Shown piece after piece: positions 52,069 to 60,177 of a stretch of 64,000 nt of DNA. Within the stretch, counting starts at the first letter, position 1, and every line of letters starts with the position of its first letter. The DNA is from an uncultured Roseibium sp. (GTDB taxonomy: Bacteria; Pseudomonadota; Alphaproteobacteria; Rhizobiales; Stappiaceae). The stretch spans positions 1 to 64,000 of the forward strand of contig NZ_CANMNP010000017.1 in NCBI RefSeq assembly GCF_947499295.1, written 5' to 3'. The notes below the pieces were generated by a model. The model saw only the letters and a list, made by a program, of their open reading frames with translations. It had not been told where the DNA came from and searched no databases. The position numbers were made by a program, and so were the translations under genes.

Positions 52069-52955
52069 GAACGCACCTTTTTGATCGCATGGGCCGCATA
52101 AAGGCTGGCTGCATCGATTGTTGCGCCTTCGAGTGCTCCCTTGAAACCACCGAATGCGGAAACCTCGAAGACGATGGGTCCATCGTCTGTCAGCCCGACG
52201 TCGACCGTTGTGAAATCCAGATCAAACGGTGCCTGTGCGCGGTGCGCGAGATCTATCAACGACGGTTCAGGTATAAAGGCTTCGTAGCGGCCGCCGTCAT
52301 GAATGGTCGTGTTCCAGCTGCCTGCTCGGGCAACGCGTGCATAGGTCCCAAGATATTCACCTCCCAAAAACACCATGCCGAGATCCTGACCGGAGAGGTT
52401 GACCTTCTGCTGCAAGTACATGACCGGATTTTCTGCCTTGAAGGCAGCAATGTCTCTTCGAAGACGGTCACGGTCTGATTTTGCTTCGATCAGCGTCATT
52501 CCGCGCGCTTTCGTTGAAAACAATGGCTTGAATACCGCAGTGCCAAATCGTTGAACTGCGAGAATTGCTTCGTCGATGCTTTCAGTGATGTATGTCGCCG
52601 GCATCGGTATGCCTGCGTTGGCAAGCGTAATTGTGCAACTGAGCCGGTTGACGAGACCCTGGATGGACCTGGTCTTGGAAAACACCCGCACACCTGCAGC
52701 TTCGGCGATACGCAGAAGTTCCATGCGATCCAGCGTCGCGGGGCTGTATTTCTGGCTGATCTTTTTGATAACCAGCCCGTCAAAATTGCAAAGGTTATGG
52801 TTTCCGGCGACAAGCGTGCGGGTTTCCAGGTCAAGCACGACATCAGCCATGTCGATGACGCAGCGAAATCCGGTTCTGGCTTCAAGCGCATCTGCCAATA
52901 TTTCGGTAGACCATTTGCCGGGTATACCGACCACGCCGATTTTCAACTCAGTCAA
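52065..52955 (-). CDS. GAK-system ATP-grasp enzyme (RimK-like)
   Basis: A 296-residue ATP-grasp ligase. The pre-ATP-grasp Rossmann domain begins KIGVVGIPGKWSTEILADAL. The ATP-binding lysine region is GTAVFKPLFSTKARGMTLIE; the metal-binding end is DFTTVDVGLTDDGPIVFEVSAFGGF, where the usual NExN-type ligands are replaced by EVSAFGG, as in this subfamily. It would join an amino or similar group to a carboxylate using ATP. It overlaps the HprK-related kinase gene (4 bases) and the PhoU-kinase gene (8 bases). This is the namesake component of the GAK system; chemistry in vivo is unknown. Confidence 0.85.
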   Translation of the reverse strand: MTELKIGVVGIPGKWSTEILADALEARTGFRCVIDMADVVLDLETRTLVAGNHNLCNFDGLVIKKISQKYSPATLDRMELLRIAEAAGVRVFSKTRSIQGLVNRLSCTITLANAGIPMPATYITESIDEAILAVQRFGTAVFKPLFSTKARGMTLIEAKSDRDRLRRDIAAFKAENPVMYLQQKVNLSGQDLGMVFLGGEYLGTYARVARAGSWNTTIHDGGRYEAFIPEPSLIDLAHRAQAPFDLDFTTVDVGLTDDGPIVFEVSAFGGFKGALEGATIDAASLYAAHAIKKVRS

Positions 52956-54582
52956 CGAAGATCTCCTTCAAAGGGAGACGGAACCTGGCCTCCTCGCCGA
53001 CGGGGCAGGCGAGGGCTTTCTCAATCAGGTAACGGGAACGCAGCCACATGCGTCTGGCATGAACCTTGTCGAAGATGAAGCGGGTAGACGTGGCAAAGGA
53101 ACGTGCCAGGCCGAGCGCGAGGCGGTACTCGAACGTGTCGTCATTCTGTTTTCGTGCAAATGCCCGCGCCGACTTAAAGAAAGTCTGTGAGGCATTCATG
53201 ATGCGGTTGCGAGTCTCACGGTCAAGAACGTGCAGCCGGTAATTCGATACCATGAACACGGAGATATCCTGGACATAATCCATGTAGCGCGACCTGTGCA
53301 GATCGATGAAATGGATTCTGCTTTCGCCTGGGTCGAAGATGATGTTGTCGACATTGAAGTCGCCATGGATATAGACGGAAAACGGGGCAGCCACGTTTGC
53401 CTCGCGCGTTGCCGCCTGTTCGACCAGAGTGTCGAGCGAAGGTATGGCTTGCCCGCAAAACCGCACCTGAGTTTCCTGGAACTCCGGGTGAACACGGCGA
53501 ACCTCTGCGAGCCGTTCGGACAATTGTTGCATGCTGCCCAGCTCGGCGGGTTCTTTGGTCCTGGTCTGCTTCCAGATATCACGCAGCGTTTTTGAAAGGC
53601 GCGCGAGCGCCTTGTCGCAAAGATCGCTGTTTTCGTTAAGCAGAATGTGTTCAAGTGTGAGACCTGGCAGATGTTCGATCAGAAGAGCAGCTGACTGGTT
53701 GCGCTTCTTGTAGGACAGGATTTTCGGGGCGAGGCCCGGATATATGGAATGCCAGCTTTCAACGCCCTGGCGTTCCTCCTTCACCTTGTTTTTGTCACCA
53801 TCCTTGAAGACGGCGGTGACGGTTTCGGTTTTCGTATTTCTAATTGCGGAGATTGAGCTTCCCGAACGGGTTTCTGCCATGGTTTCTATGGCCAGTTCGC
53901 CATTCGGTTCCTCAAGCTCGGACATCAGGCTCTGCAGCGAGAAGTAACGTTCAAAATTGACGGCCTGTCCGATGTTCGACGAAATCAGTGCTTCACTGAT
54001 GGACTTGAGGGAGTCGCCCATGCGCTGAAACTCGCTTGCAACGAGCAGACTGTTGGCGATATCGGACGGCTGCGTTTTCGGGTTGCGCATTTCCCGGGTG
54101 TAGACTTTGAAAACCTTGCGGTAGTCGGCCTCGATCTTGTCCTGCATCTGGCCGATTTCGATGGCCAGATTGCTGTCACTGCTGTGTATGGCATTTTCGA
54201 TCCTGCTGACGCCGCTGCGGACATGTCCGACGATCACCGGATAACGTTCCGGGACCAGTGTTTTAAAGGTATCGATCCGTTCCACGTGTCTCAGCGACTG
54301 GCGCGCGAGGTTGGACAGGCGTTGCAGGTCGACAGCCACAAACTCCAGGCTGCGCAAAGTCAGGTGTCTTTGATTGTCTTTTTTCGCACCCGCCATCTGG
54401 CGTACACAGGCATCCAGGATGCGTGTCTTCAGATTATGCGCGTAGCCCGCCCGGTCCATTATCCTGCGCGCGAGGGCGGCTGTCGGATCCTGGAAAAAAG
54501 CTTCCAGCAGGATCAGCTGCCCATCGATTTCAGCGCATAGAAAATGGAGATTTTCCCGGATGGTCTTCGGCAGGCTAGTCAT
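52948..54582 (-). CDS. PhoU-like / aminoglycoside-phosphotransferase-like fusion
   Basis: A 544-residue two-domain protein. Residues about 1-220 are all-helical with PhoU-type repeats (LEFVAVDLQRLSNLARQS at 79-96 and ASEFQRMGDSLKSISEAL at 182-199). After a linker, residues about 245-540 form a protein-kinase-like phosphotransferase: the Brenner motif IHGDFNVDN at 405-413 and the metal aspartate in FIDLHRS at 425-431. A possible phosphate-binding loop near 240-260 carries lysine in AVFKDGD. It overlaps the NUDIX gene by four bases and the ATP-grasp gene by eight. It is probably a small-molecule kinase regulated by, or docking through, its PhoU-like half. Confidence 0.82.
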   Translation of the reverse strand: MTSLPKTIRENLHFLCAEIDGQLILLEAFFQDPTAALARRIMDRAGYAHNLKTRILDACVRQMAGAKKDNQRHLTLRSLEFVAVDLQRLSNLARQSLRHVERIDTFKTLVPERYPVIVGHVRSGVSRIENAIHSSDSNLAIEIGQMQDKIEADYRKVFKVYTREMRNPKTQPSDIANSLLVASEFQRMGDSLKSISEALISSNIGQAVNFERYFSLQSLMSELEEPNGELAIETMAETRSGSSISAIRNTKTETVTAVFKDGDKNKVKEERQGVESWHSIYPGLAPKILSYKKRNQSAALLIEHLPGLTLEHILLNENSDLCDKALARLSKTLRDIWKQTRTKEPAELGSMQQLSERLAEVRRVHPEFQETQVRFCGQAIPSLDTLVEQAATREANVAAPFSVYIHGDFNVDNIIFDPGESRIHFIDLHRSRYMDYVQDISVFMVSNYRLHVLDRETRNRIMNASQTFFKSARAFARKQNDDTFEYRLALGLARSFATSTRFIFDKVHARRMWLRSRYLIEKALACPVGEEARFRLPLKEIFVD

Positions 54583-55166
54583 TGTTCTTCATTATGCGAT
54601 CCGAGATAGATTTCTACGTCCCGCCTACAGCCATGTGAAAACAGTTTTGTGACATAGGACGGACGAAGTTGTTGAGCATTTTCGGGCGTTATCCAGCATG
54701 TTGCAATCTGATGAGGGTCCGGGGAACAACCAAGAACGGGTTCGTAGCCTTCCGGGACGCTGCAATTGAAGACGAAATCAAGCTGATGCTGGTAGTCGTT
54801 GGTGCCGCTCTTGGGACGAAAAACTTCGGCAACATGCAAGAGTTGTTTCACCGTGACAGCGGCTCCGATTTCTTCCCGGCATTCGCGGCGAAGCGCGTCT
54901 TCAAGCGTTTCACCAGCCTCCTGTTTTCCGCCGGGAAGTGTGAAATAGCGGCCTTTGACGGGATGTTGTTTCTCCTGCACGAGCAGCTTTTCACCACGGC
55001 AAATAAATGCGCGGGGAGTGGACCGGATCGTTGGCCGAAACTGAGGCTCCGCTGATGCGGGTCGTATGGGAATGGCGGCCTTTCCTCGCATTTGCTGACG
55101 TGGCCGGAATCCAGGACCCCTGGTCCAACAGTGCGTCGTTGGCGCGGTGTTCAATCGCTCAGACAA
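54579..55166 (-). CDS. NUDIX hydrolase
   Basis: A 195-residue protein with a perfect NUDIX box, GGKQEAGETLEDALRRECRE followed by EIGA, at about residues 81-104. NUDIX enzymes cleave nucleoside diphosphates linked to another moiety. The first 45 residues before the domain are Arg- and Pro-rich. The start is uncertain: the longest frame uses TTG at 55166, and an internal ATG at 55091 also lacks a good ribosome site. It is the first gene of the seven-gene minus-strand operon. Its substrate may be the nucleotide-linked product or inhibitor of the system. Confidence 0.82.
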   Translation of the reverse strand: MSERLNTAPTTHCWTRGPGFRPRQQMRGKAAIPIRPASAEPQFRPTIRSTPRAFICRGEKLLVQEKQHPVKGRYFTLPGGKQEAGETLEDALRRECREEIGAAVTVKQLLHVAEVFRPKSGTNDYQHQLDFVFNCSVPEGYEPVLGCSPDPHQIATCWITPENAQQLRPSYVTKLFSHGCRRDVEIYLGSHNEEQ

Positions 55167-55346
55167 AGTTTAGCTGAGTCGTGGGTTGCCGGCCAATCAG
55201 CGCCGGACAGAATAGGCTGCGCCAATGCGTGAACCACCCCAGCAAAGTGTTTCGCAAGGGTGGTCGGACAACTTCGTGCTGGGCACATCAGTTTTCGCGT
55301 GGTGTTTACCGTGGCCACAAGGTCACCTGAGCGCGAATGATGCCGA

Positions 55347-56717
55347 TCAGGCGGCCTGCCGGTCCGCCGCCAGCCAGTTGGGCAGCCATTGGCCATGGGC
55401 ACTGATCAAATCATCGACAAGGCCGCAGATCTGATCGAGATCCAGTTCGGCAGCCGTGTGCGGGTCGAGCATTGCCGCATGATAGACATGTTCAGGAGCT
55501 TCGTCGACGAGTGCCCGCACAGTCAGTTCCTGGACGGAGACATTGGTTCTCATCAAGGCTGTCAGCTGCGGCGGGATACCATCGACACGCGTTGGCTGAA
55601 CACCGTTGCTGTCGATCAGGCAGGGAACCTCTACGGCACATCCCTTTGGCAGGGCGTCAATCAAACCGTGGTTGGGCACATTTCCATAGATCGTAGTAGG
55701 CGTGTTGGTCACGACCGCGTTGATGATCTCCGACGCATATTCAGGCGAAGCCTTCACCTCGATTGGGTCAGGTCCCAGAAACGCTTTTGCCTGCTCTTTC
55801 CAATCCGCCACCTGCTCAATGCAGCGTTTCGGATATTCATCCAGTGGAATAGAGAAGCGATCAATCAGATCCTTGCGGCCTTCCTTGATGAACCAGGGAA
55901 CATATTCGGCGAAGTGTTCAGAGCTTTCGGTCACGAAATATCCGAGCTTCTGCATGACTTCATAGCGAACATAGTTGGGGCAGCGCGGATTCCACAGATT
56001 GTCCGTTTTCGGTATGGCTCCACTGGCGTGAAGCTTTTTCAGCGTCGGATAGAGGTCCCGCGTTGAACCGTCATCCAGCACTTCATGAAGGTGCAGGTAA
56101 AAGGCCATGTGATTGATGCCGCCAACCTTGTAGCGCAATCGGCTGAGGTCGACATCCAGGTCTTCGGCCAACTCGGCAGCTGTCAGGGGCACCGAGTGGC
56201 ACAGGCCCACCTGACGAATGTCCGGATATTTTCCGCTGATCGCCCAGGTGTTGATCGCCATTGGATTGACGTATTGCAGCATCAGCGCATCCGGGCACAC
56301 AGCCCGCATATCTTCGCAAATGCTCCAAAGATGCGGAACGGTGCGCAAGCCGCGCATGATGCCGCCGATGCCGAGCGTGTCGCCAATCGTCTGGCGAAGG
56401 CCATAGGATTTTGGAATCTCGAAGTCGGTGACAGTGCAGGGCTCGTAGCCACCGATCTGGAAGGCTACGACGACAAAATCAGAGCCTTCCAGGGCTTCCC
56501 GCTGGTCCTTGTGGCATGAAACCGTTGCCCTGGCACCTAGCGAGGAGACCATTTTGGATATGACAATCTCCGATTCGCTGAGGCGTTCAGGGTCGATATC
56601 CATGAGCGCAAAATGAGCACCGGCAAGCGCAGGCCGCAGCAAACAGTCGCCAATGATGTTCTTGGCAAAAACGGTGGACCCGGCACCGATAAAGGTAATC
56701 TTGACTGGTTTGGACAT
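55347..56717 (-). CDS. GH4 family alpha-glucosidase/alpha-galactosidase
   Basis: A 456-residue NAD- and metal-dependent glycosidase of family GH4, cytoplasmic. The ATG at 56717 (MSKPVKITFIGAG) is chosen since the Rossmann motif GAGSTVFAKN must be near the N-terminus; the frame opens 12 codons earlier. Other hallmarks are LMDIDPERL, LQYVNPMAINTWA, the metal cysteine in GLCHSVPLT and histidine in GGINHMAFYL. GH4 enzymes cleave by oxidation-elimination. The closest well-known types are MelA/AglA-like alpha-galactosidases and alpha-glucosidases. It is divergent from an AraC regulator that probably controls it; no transporter is adjacent. Confidence 0.92.
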   Translation of the reverse strand: MSKPVKITFIGAGSTVFAKNIIGDCLLRPALAGAHFALMDIDPERLSESEIVISKMVSSLGARATVSCHKDQREALEGSDFVVVAFQIGGYEPCTVTDFEIPKSYGLRQTIGDTLGIGGIMRGLRTVPHLWSICEDMRAVCPDALMLQYVNPMAINTWAISGKYPDIRQVGLCHSVPLTAAELAEDLDVDLSRLRYKVGGINHMAFYLHLHEVLDDGSTRDLYPTLKKLHASGAIPKTDNLWNPRCPNYVRYEVMQKLGYFVTESSEHFAEYVPWFIKEGRKDLIDRFSIPLDEYPKRCIEQVADWKEQAKAFLGPDPIEVKASPEYASEIINAVVTNTPTTIYGNVPNHGLIDALPKGCAVEVPCLIDSNGVQPTRVDGIPPQLTALMRTNVSVQELTVRALVDEAPEHVYHAAMLDPHTAAELDLDQICGLVDDLISAHGQWLPNWLAADRQAA

Positions 56718-56762
56718 GAGCAAAGACCTCTTGGTTGTGAAACCAGATTGCACGACCGCTCA

Positions 56763-56808
56763 GGACATTCTATCCTGTAATCAAAGTAAAATGTCCGGAA
56801 TTTACAGG
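56763..56808. promoter_or_regulatory. Two interleaved dyads in the GH4/araC promoter
   Basis: GGACATT (56763-56769) pairs with AATGTCC (56790-56796), and CCTGTAA (56774-56780) pairs with TTACAGG (56802-56808). The dyads are interleaved with centres about one helical turn apart, in the 92-base divergent promoter. Likely binding sites for the AraC-type regulator. Confidence 0.45.
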
Positions 56809-56809
56809 T

Positions 56810-57712
56810 ATGCCCGATTTGCCGTTTCGCTCCGTTTTTGGACCTGAAGATGCAGACCGTTCGACATTTGCCGGTGGCAAGCCTGTTGTCTTCGGTCAGT
56901 TTGCCATGCGCCGTTTTGCACCGGTTCTGCATGATCTGGACTGGCACGGACATGTGGAGTTCAACTGGCTTGCCGGTGGCGAGATGACATACAGGTTCGA
57001 AACGGACAAGGTCGTGCTGCCGGCAGGCCAGATGTGTTTCTTCTGGGCTGGAATTCCTCATCAGACAGTCGGTCTAAATCCTGTTGAGGCCTCGGCCTAC
57101 CAACTCACGAACATGTATTTTCCACTCGATGTCTTTTTGTCTTTCAGAGGAATTGGTCGCATTCAGCGCGCACTGCTGTCCGGGGCCGTTCTGGTCGTGC
57201 CGGAAATCCTTGCGGACAGAGACATTCCGGCCCGTTGGCACCGGGACTATCAATCAAAGGAACTCAGTCGTTTCGAATGCCTGACAATGGAACTTCATGC
57301 ACTCATGCGACGGCTTTCCATTGAAGAGTGCATCAAGAACCTGCGGAACAAAGACAGGCCGGTTAAAGACGATGGCAGGCAATCGGGACCGACAGAGCAT
57401 GTGGTGCGAATGATTGAGGCCGTCATTCAGAACTCTTCTGTTCCGGTATCGACCCGGGAGATCGCGACGATCACCGGTTTGAATGCCAATTACGCATCCA
57501 ACATGTTCAGGAAAACGCTTGGAATCACACTCAAGCAATTTATCGTTCGCATGCGGTTAATCAGAGCGCGGGAGCTTCTCTTGTCTTCCGACGTGTCTGT
57601 GTCGGAAGCCGCATTTCAGGCCGGATTTTCGTCCGCCAGTCAGTTCTATGACAATTACAGATCGGTTTATGGCAGCGTTCCAAGCGATCTGCGTCAGGCA
57701 AGACCGGCCTGA
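56810..57712 (+). CDS. AraC family transcriptional regulator
   Basis: A 300-residue activator type. The N-terminal half is a cupin sensor (DLDWHGHVEFNWLAGGEMTYRF, then KVVLPAGQMCFFWAGIPHQ). The C-terminal 100 residues hold the double helix-turn-helix: STREIATITGLNANYASNMF and ELLLSSDVSVSEAAFQAGFS. The cupin resembles MelR-type sugar sensors, and it faces the GH4 glycosidase gene across 92 bases, so it probably activates that gene on sensing an alpha-galactoside or alpha-glucoside. Confidence 0.92.
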   Translation: MPDLPFRSVFGPEDADRSTFAGGKPVVFGQFAMRRFAPVLHDLDWHGHVEFNWLAGGEMTYRFETDKVVLPAGQMCFFWAGIPHQTVGLNPVEASAYQLTNMYFPLDVFLSFRGIGRIQRALLSGAVLVVPEILADRDIPARWHRDYQSKELSRFECLTMELHALMRRLSIEECIKNLRNKDRPVKDDGRQSGPTEHVVRMIEAVIQNSSVPVSTREIATITGLNANYASNMFRKTLGITLKQFIVRMRLIRARELLLSSDVSVSEAAFQAGFSSASQFYDNYRSVYGSVPSDLRQARPA

Positions 57713-57751
57713 TCGGCCGGAAAAGACGATGTTGCCCGCGTCGTTCAGAAA

Positions 57752-58660
57752 CTAGATATCCGGTCCGCTGCGGCCATCTTCCGTCGACGGATCGATTTCG
57801 TTGCGCAGAGTTTCCAGAGACCGCATGCGGGCCTGGGCGCGGGTTTGGTTTTGCCGCGTTACACCTGCAATCAGAACCTCTGCGATTGCCATCAGGGCGA
57901 GTGAAGAGTCCCAGGGAGACGGGACGGCGACACGCGCAGGCAGCACGTAGCTCGCGATCCTGCCAACAGGTGACATCCAGCTGTCTGTCACAAGGGCAAC
58001 AGTGGCGCCCTGTTTCGCCGCAGCTTCGGCGAACTGGATAATTTCAGCCTGATACCGGCGGATATCGAAAACCACGACAACGTCCTTGGCGCCAATTCCG
58101 ATAAGCTGATCGAGCCAGTTTCCCTGCTGGCCTGCGACATGGCTGACATTCGGACGGACAATGCGCAAATGGGCCGCCATGTAACGTGCAAGACCATCGG
58201 TAAACCTGCCACCGATGAGATGAATGGTTTTGCGTTCGTCCGAGAGGAGGTTGGTCAGGCCTTCCAGTTCGCCTTTGGGCAAGTGATCAAAAGTTTCGCG
58301 AATGTTTTCCAAAAGCTGTCCGACATGCGGGTCTGCAGCTTTTTCATCGGACATGCTGGCACTGCGCGCAAGCGGTGAATTGAGCTGGCTCTCAAGCTCG
58401 CTGCGGAGTTTTTTTTGAAATTCGGCAAAGCCTGGAAACCCAAGTCTTGCAATGAATCTTAATATGGTCGGAGAACTGACGCTGGCAGCTTCTGCAAACT
58501 GCGCGACCGTACCCAGGCCCTGCATCGGATAATTGGCCAGCAATGCATGGGCCGCCTTCTTCTCCGTTGCGGTGAATTCGTCTAGCCGATCGCGAATGTC
58601 TTCCAGAAGCGGGCGTTCCATGGGCGTAACCTGTTCACCAAATTTGCCGCCGATTTTCAT
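57752..58660 (-). CDS. RpiR/MurR family regulator (HTH plus SIS domain)
   Basis: A 302-residue regulator. The N-terminal helix-turn-helix is LGTVAQFAEAASVSSPTILRFIARLGFPGFAEFQ at about 47-80, typical of RpiR. The C-terminal SIS domain (IHLIGGRFTDGLARYMAAHL, and VVVFDIRRYQ) binds phosphosugars or related compounds in known members. It is divergent from the amidohydrolase/TRAP/glutamine-synthetase operon and a matching 16-bp palindrome lies between them, so it is the likely local regulator. The effector here need not be a sugar. Confidence 0.92.
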   Translation of the reverse strand: MKIGGKFGEQVTPMERPLLEDIRDRLDEFTATEKKAAHALLANYPMQGLGTVAQFAEAASVSSPTILRFIARLGFPGFAEFQKKLRSELESQLNSPLARSASMSDEKAADPHVGQLLENIRETFDHLPKGELEGLTNLLSDERKTIHLIGGRFTDGLARYMAAHLRIVRPNVSHVAGQQGNWLDQLIGIGAKDVVVVFDIRRYQAEIIQFAEAAAKQGATVALVTDSWMSPVGRIASYVLPARVAVPSPWDSSLALMAIAEVLIAGVTRQNQTRAQARMRSLETLRNEIDPSTEDGRSGPDI

Positions 58661-58689
58661 TTGACAGCGGCGTCAATCTGCGTATCAAA

Positions 58690-58735
58690 TATTACAGAAC
58701 TTGGCTAAGTCGGCAATCCTGTAATAAACGTTACA
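58690..58735. promoter_or_regulatory. RpiR-type operators in the divergent promoter
   Basis: TGTAATAAACGTTACA (58720-58735) has the 16-bp TGTAAT-N4-nTTACA architecture of RpiR/HexR sites. A second element, TATTACAG at 58690-58697, is a perfect reverse complement of CTGTAATA at 58719-58726. They lie between the divergent RpiR gene and the amidohydrolase gene. Confidence 0.55.
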
Positions 58736-58766
58736 AATTTGTGTTGAGCCTTCCGAGGAGTTGGGA

Positions 58767-59588
58767 ATGGGTGCAAGCCCTCAAAGCGGCGGCCTAAAAG
58801 ATGGTCAGGCAGGAGGGGCAACCCGGGCTGTTGCGGTTGAAAACGCGGAAGGCGCGGGGCCGTTCGTTTTTGTCTGCGATCACGCATCCAATTTCTTCCC
58901 GCCGCCCTATGACACCAGTCTTGGCCTGTCGGAAGAGGAAAAGGCAGAACATATCGCGTGGGACCCCGGGGCTCTCGGTGTTGCAAGAAGACTGTCGAAA
59001 AGCCTGGACGCTCCTTTGGTCTATACGGCTGTCTCGAGGCTGATCATTGATTGCAATCGGGAGGAAACCCGTGCGGACCTGATCCCCTGCCTCAGCGAAA
59101 CCACTCAGATTGCAGGCAATCGCGACCTCTCGGCAGATGAAAGGGCCTTCCGGCTCAATCTGGTACATCGCCCCTTTCACAAAGCGATCGACAGGATGCT
59201 GGTCCAGCGTCTTGATCGGGGCCTTCCGACCGCGCTTGTCTCCGTGCACTCCTTCACGCCGGTCTACAAAGGAAAGACCAGGCCGTGGGAAATCGGCTTG
59301 ATTTCGGAAAGCGACCGCAGCCTTGCCGACCCTGTGCTGGAGGCTCTCAGGACCCGGGGTGATCTGACCGTTGGCGACAACCAGCCCTATGCGCCGTCCG
59401 ACGGCGTCTATTACACCATCCGCCGTCACGGCGAGAGCCGGCAATTGCCGTGTCTGATGATTGAAATCAGAAACGATGAGGTAAAGACGCGCGAGCAGGA
59501 AGGCCATTGGGCGGAGATGCTCGGCCCGGTGCTTTCAGGCGCGCTTCAGTCGGGGACGGCGGATATCTCGGGAGGTGCTGATGCTTAA
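58767..59588 (+). CDS. N-formylglutamate amidohydrolase family protein
   Basis: A 273-residue member of the N-formylglutamate amidohydrolase family, from the ATG at 58767 with GAGGAG six bases upstream (TTG at 58761 is in frame). Family blocks are FVFVCDHASNFFPPPY, HIAWDPGALGVAR, YTAVSRLIIDCNREE and LVSVHSFTPVYKGKTRPWEIG; the histidines and acidic residues fit the zinc-type site of the fold. HutG of the histidine pathway belongs here, but no other hut genes are adjacent. It is followed with an 8-base overlap by TRAP genes, so it probably acts on the imported compound, cleaving an N-acyl amino acid or amide. Confidence 0.85.
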   Translation: MGASPQSGGLKDGQAGGATRAVAVENAEGAGPFVFVCDHASNFFPPPYDTSLGLSEEEKAEHIAWDPGALGVARRLSKSLDAPLVYTAVSRLIIDCNREETRADLIPCLSETTQIAGNRDLSADERAFRLNLVHRPFHKAIDRMLVQRLDRGLPTALVSVHSFTPVYKGKTRPWEIGLISESDRSLADPVLEALRTRGDLTVGDNQPYAPSDGVYYTIRRHGESRQLPCLMIEIRNDEVKTREQEGHWAEMLGPVLSGALQSGTADISGGADA

Positions 59589-60177
59589 GGCGGCCCGCCT
59601 TTACGTCCGGTTTGTCGACGGGTTCAATCGGGGTCTTGGCAGAATCATCATGTGGGGCATCTTCGTGATGGCCGCCATCTTGCTCTGGTCGTCTGTCTCA
59701 AAGACTTTCTTCAGTCCCTCATTATGGACACTGGAAGTCGCGCAGTTCGCTATGGTCGCCTATTACGTTCTGGGAGGGCCCTATTCGATACAACTCGGAT
59801 CGAACGTGCGCATGGACCTTTTCTACGCGGACTGGAGCTTGAAGAAAAAAGCCTGGTTCGATGCCTTCACCGTGTTGCTTCTACTTTTTTACCTCGGGGT
59901 TCTTCTCTACGGCGCGCTCAATTCCTTTGCTTATTCGCTGGGGCACTTCACTCAGGAACCATTCGTCTTTTATCGGGACCTGATCGTTGCATTCGTGACA
60001 GGTGGTCCGGAAGCTGCAAGTGAAATTCTTGGTTTTGTCGAACGCAGCCCAACGTCGTGGCGACCATATGTCTGGCCAATCAAACTGGTCATGATCATCG
60101 GATTTTTTCTTATGCTCCTTCAGGTTTTTGCCGAGTTCCTGAAAGATATTGCCCGTATCAAGGGAGAGACGATCTGA
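59581..60177 (+). CDS. TRAP transporter small permease (DctQ type)
   Basis: A 198-residue small subunit with four hydrophobic segments (about 18-40, 50-70, 93-115, 160-182), normal for DctQ. The ATG at 59581 is chosen because GGAGG sits five bases upstream; an in-frame GTG at 59575 is possible. The DctQ pattern is FNRGLGRIIMWGIFVMAAIL and YYVLGGPYSIQLGSNVRMDLFY. It shares an A with the next start (TGATG). Confidence 0.9.
   Translation: MLKAARLYVRFVDGFNRGLGRIIMWGIFVMAAILLWSSVSKTFFSPSLWTLEVAQFAMVAYYVLGGPYSIQLGSNVRMDLFYADWSLKKKAWFDAFTVLLLLFYLGVLLYGALNSFAYSLGHFTQEPFVFYRDLIVAFVTGGPEAASEILGFVERSPTSWRPYVWPIKLVMIIGFFLMLLQVFAEFLKDIARIKGETI

Noticed and set aside
58661..58676. TTGAC-N6-GTCAA resembling an FNR box
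   Set aside because: The spacer is six rather than four bases, which breaks the FNR geometry; the RpiR sites nearby explain the region better.
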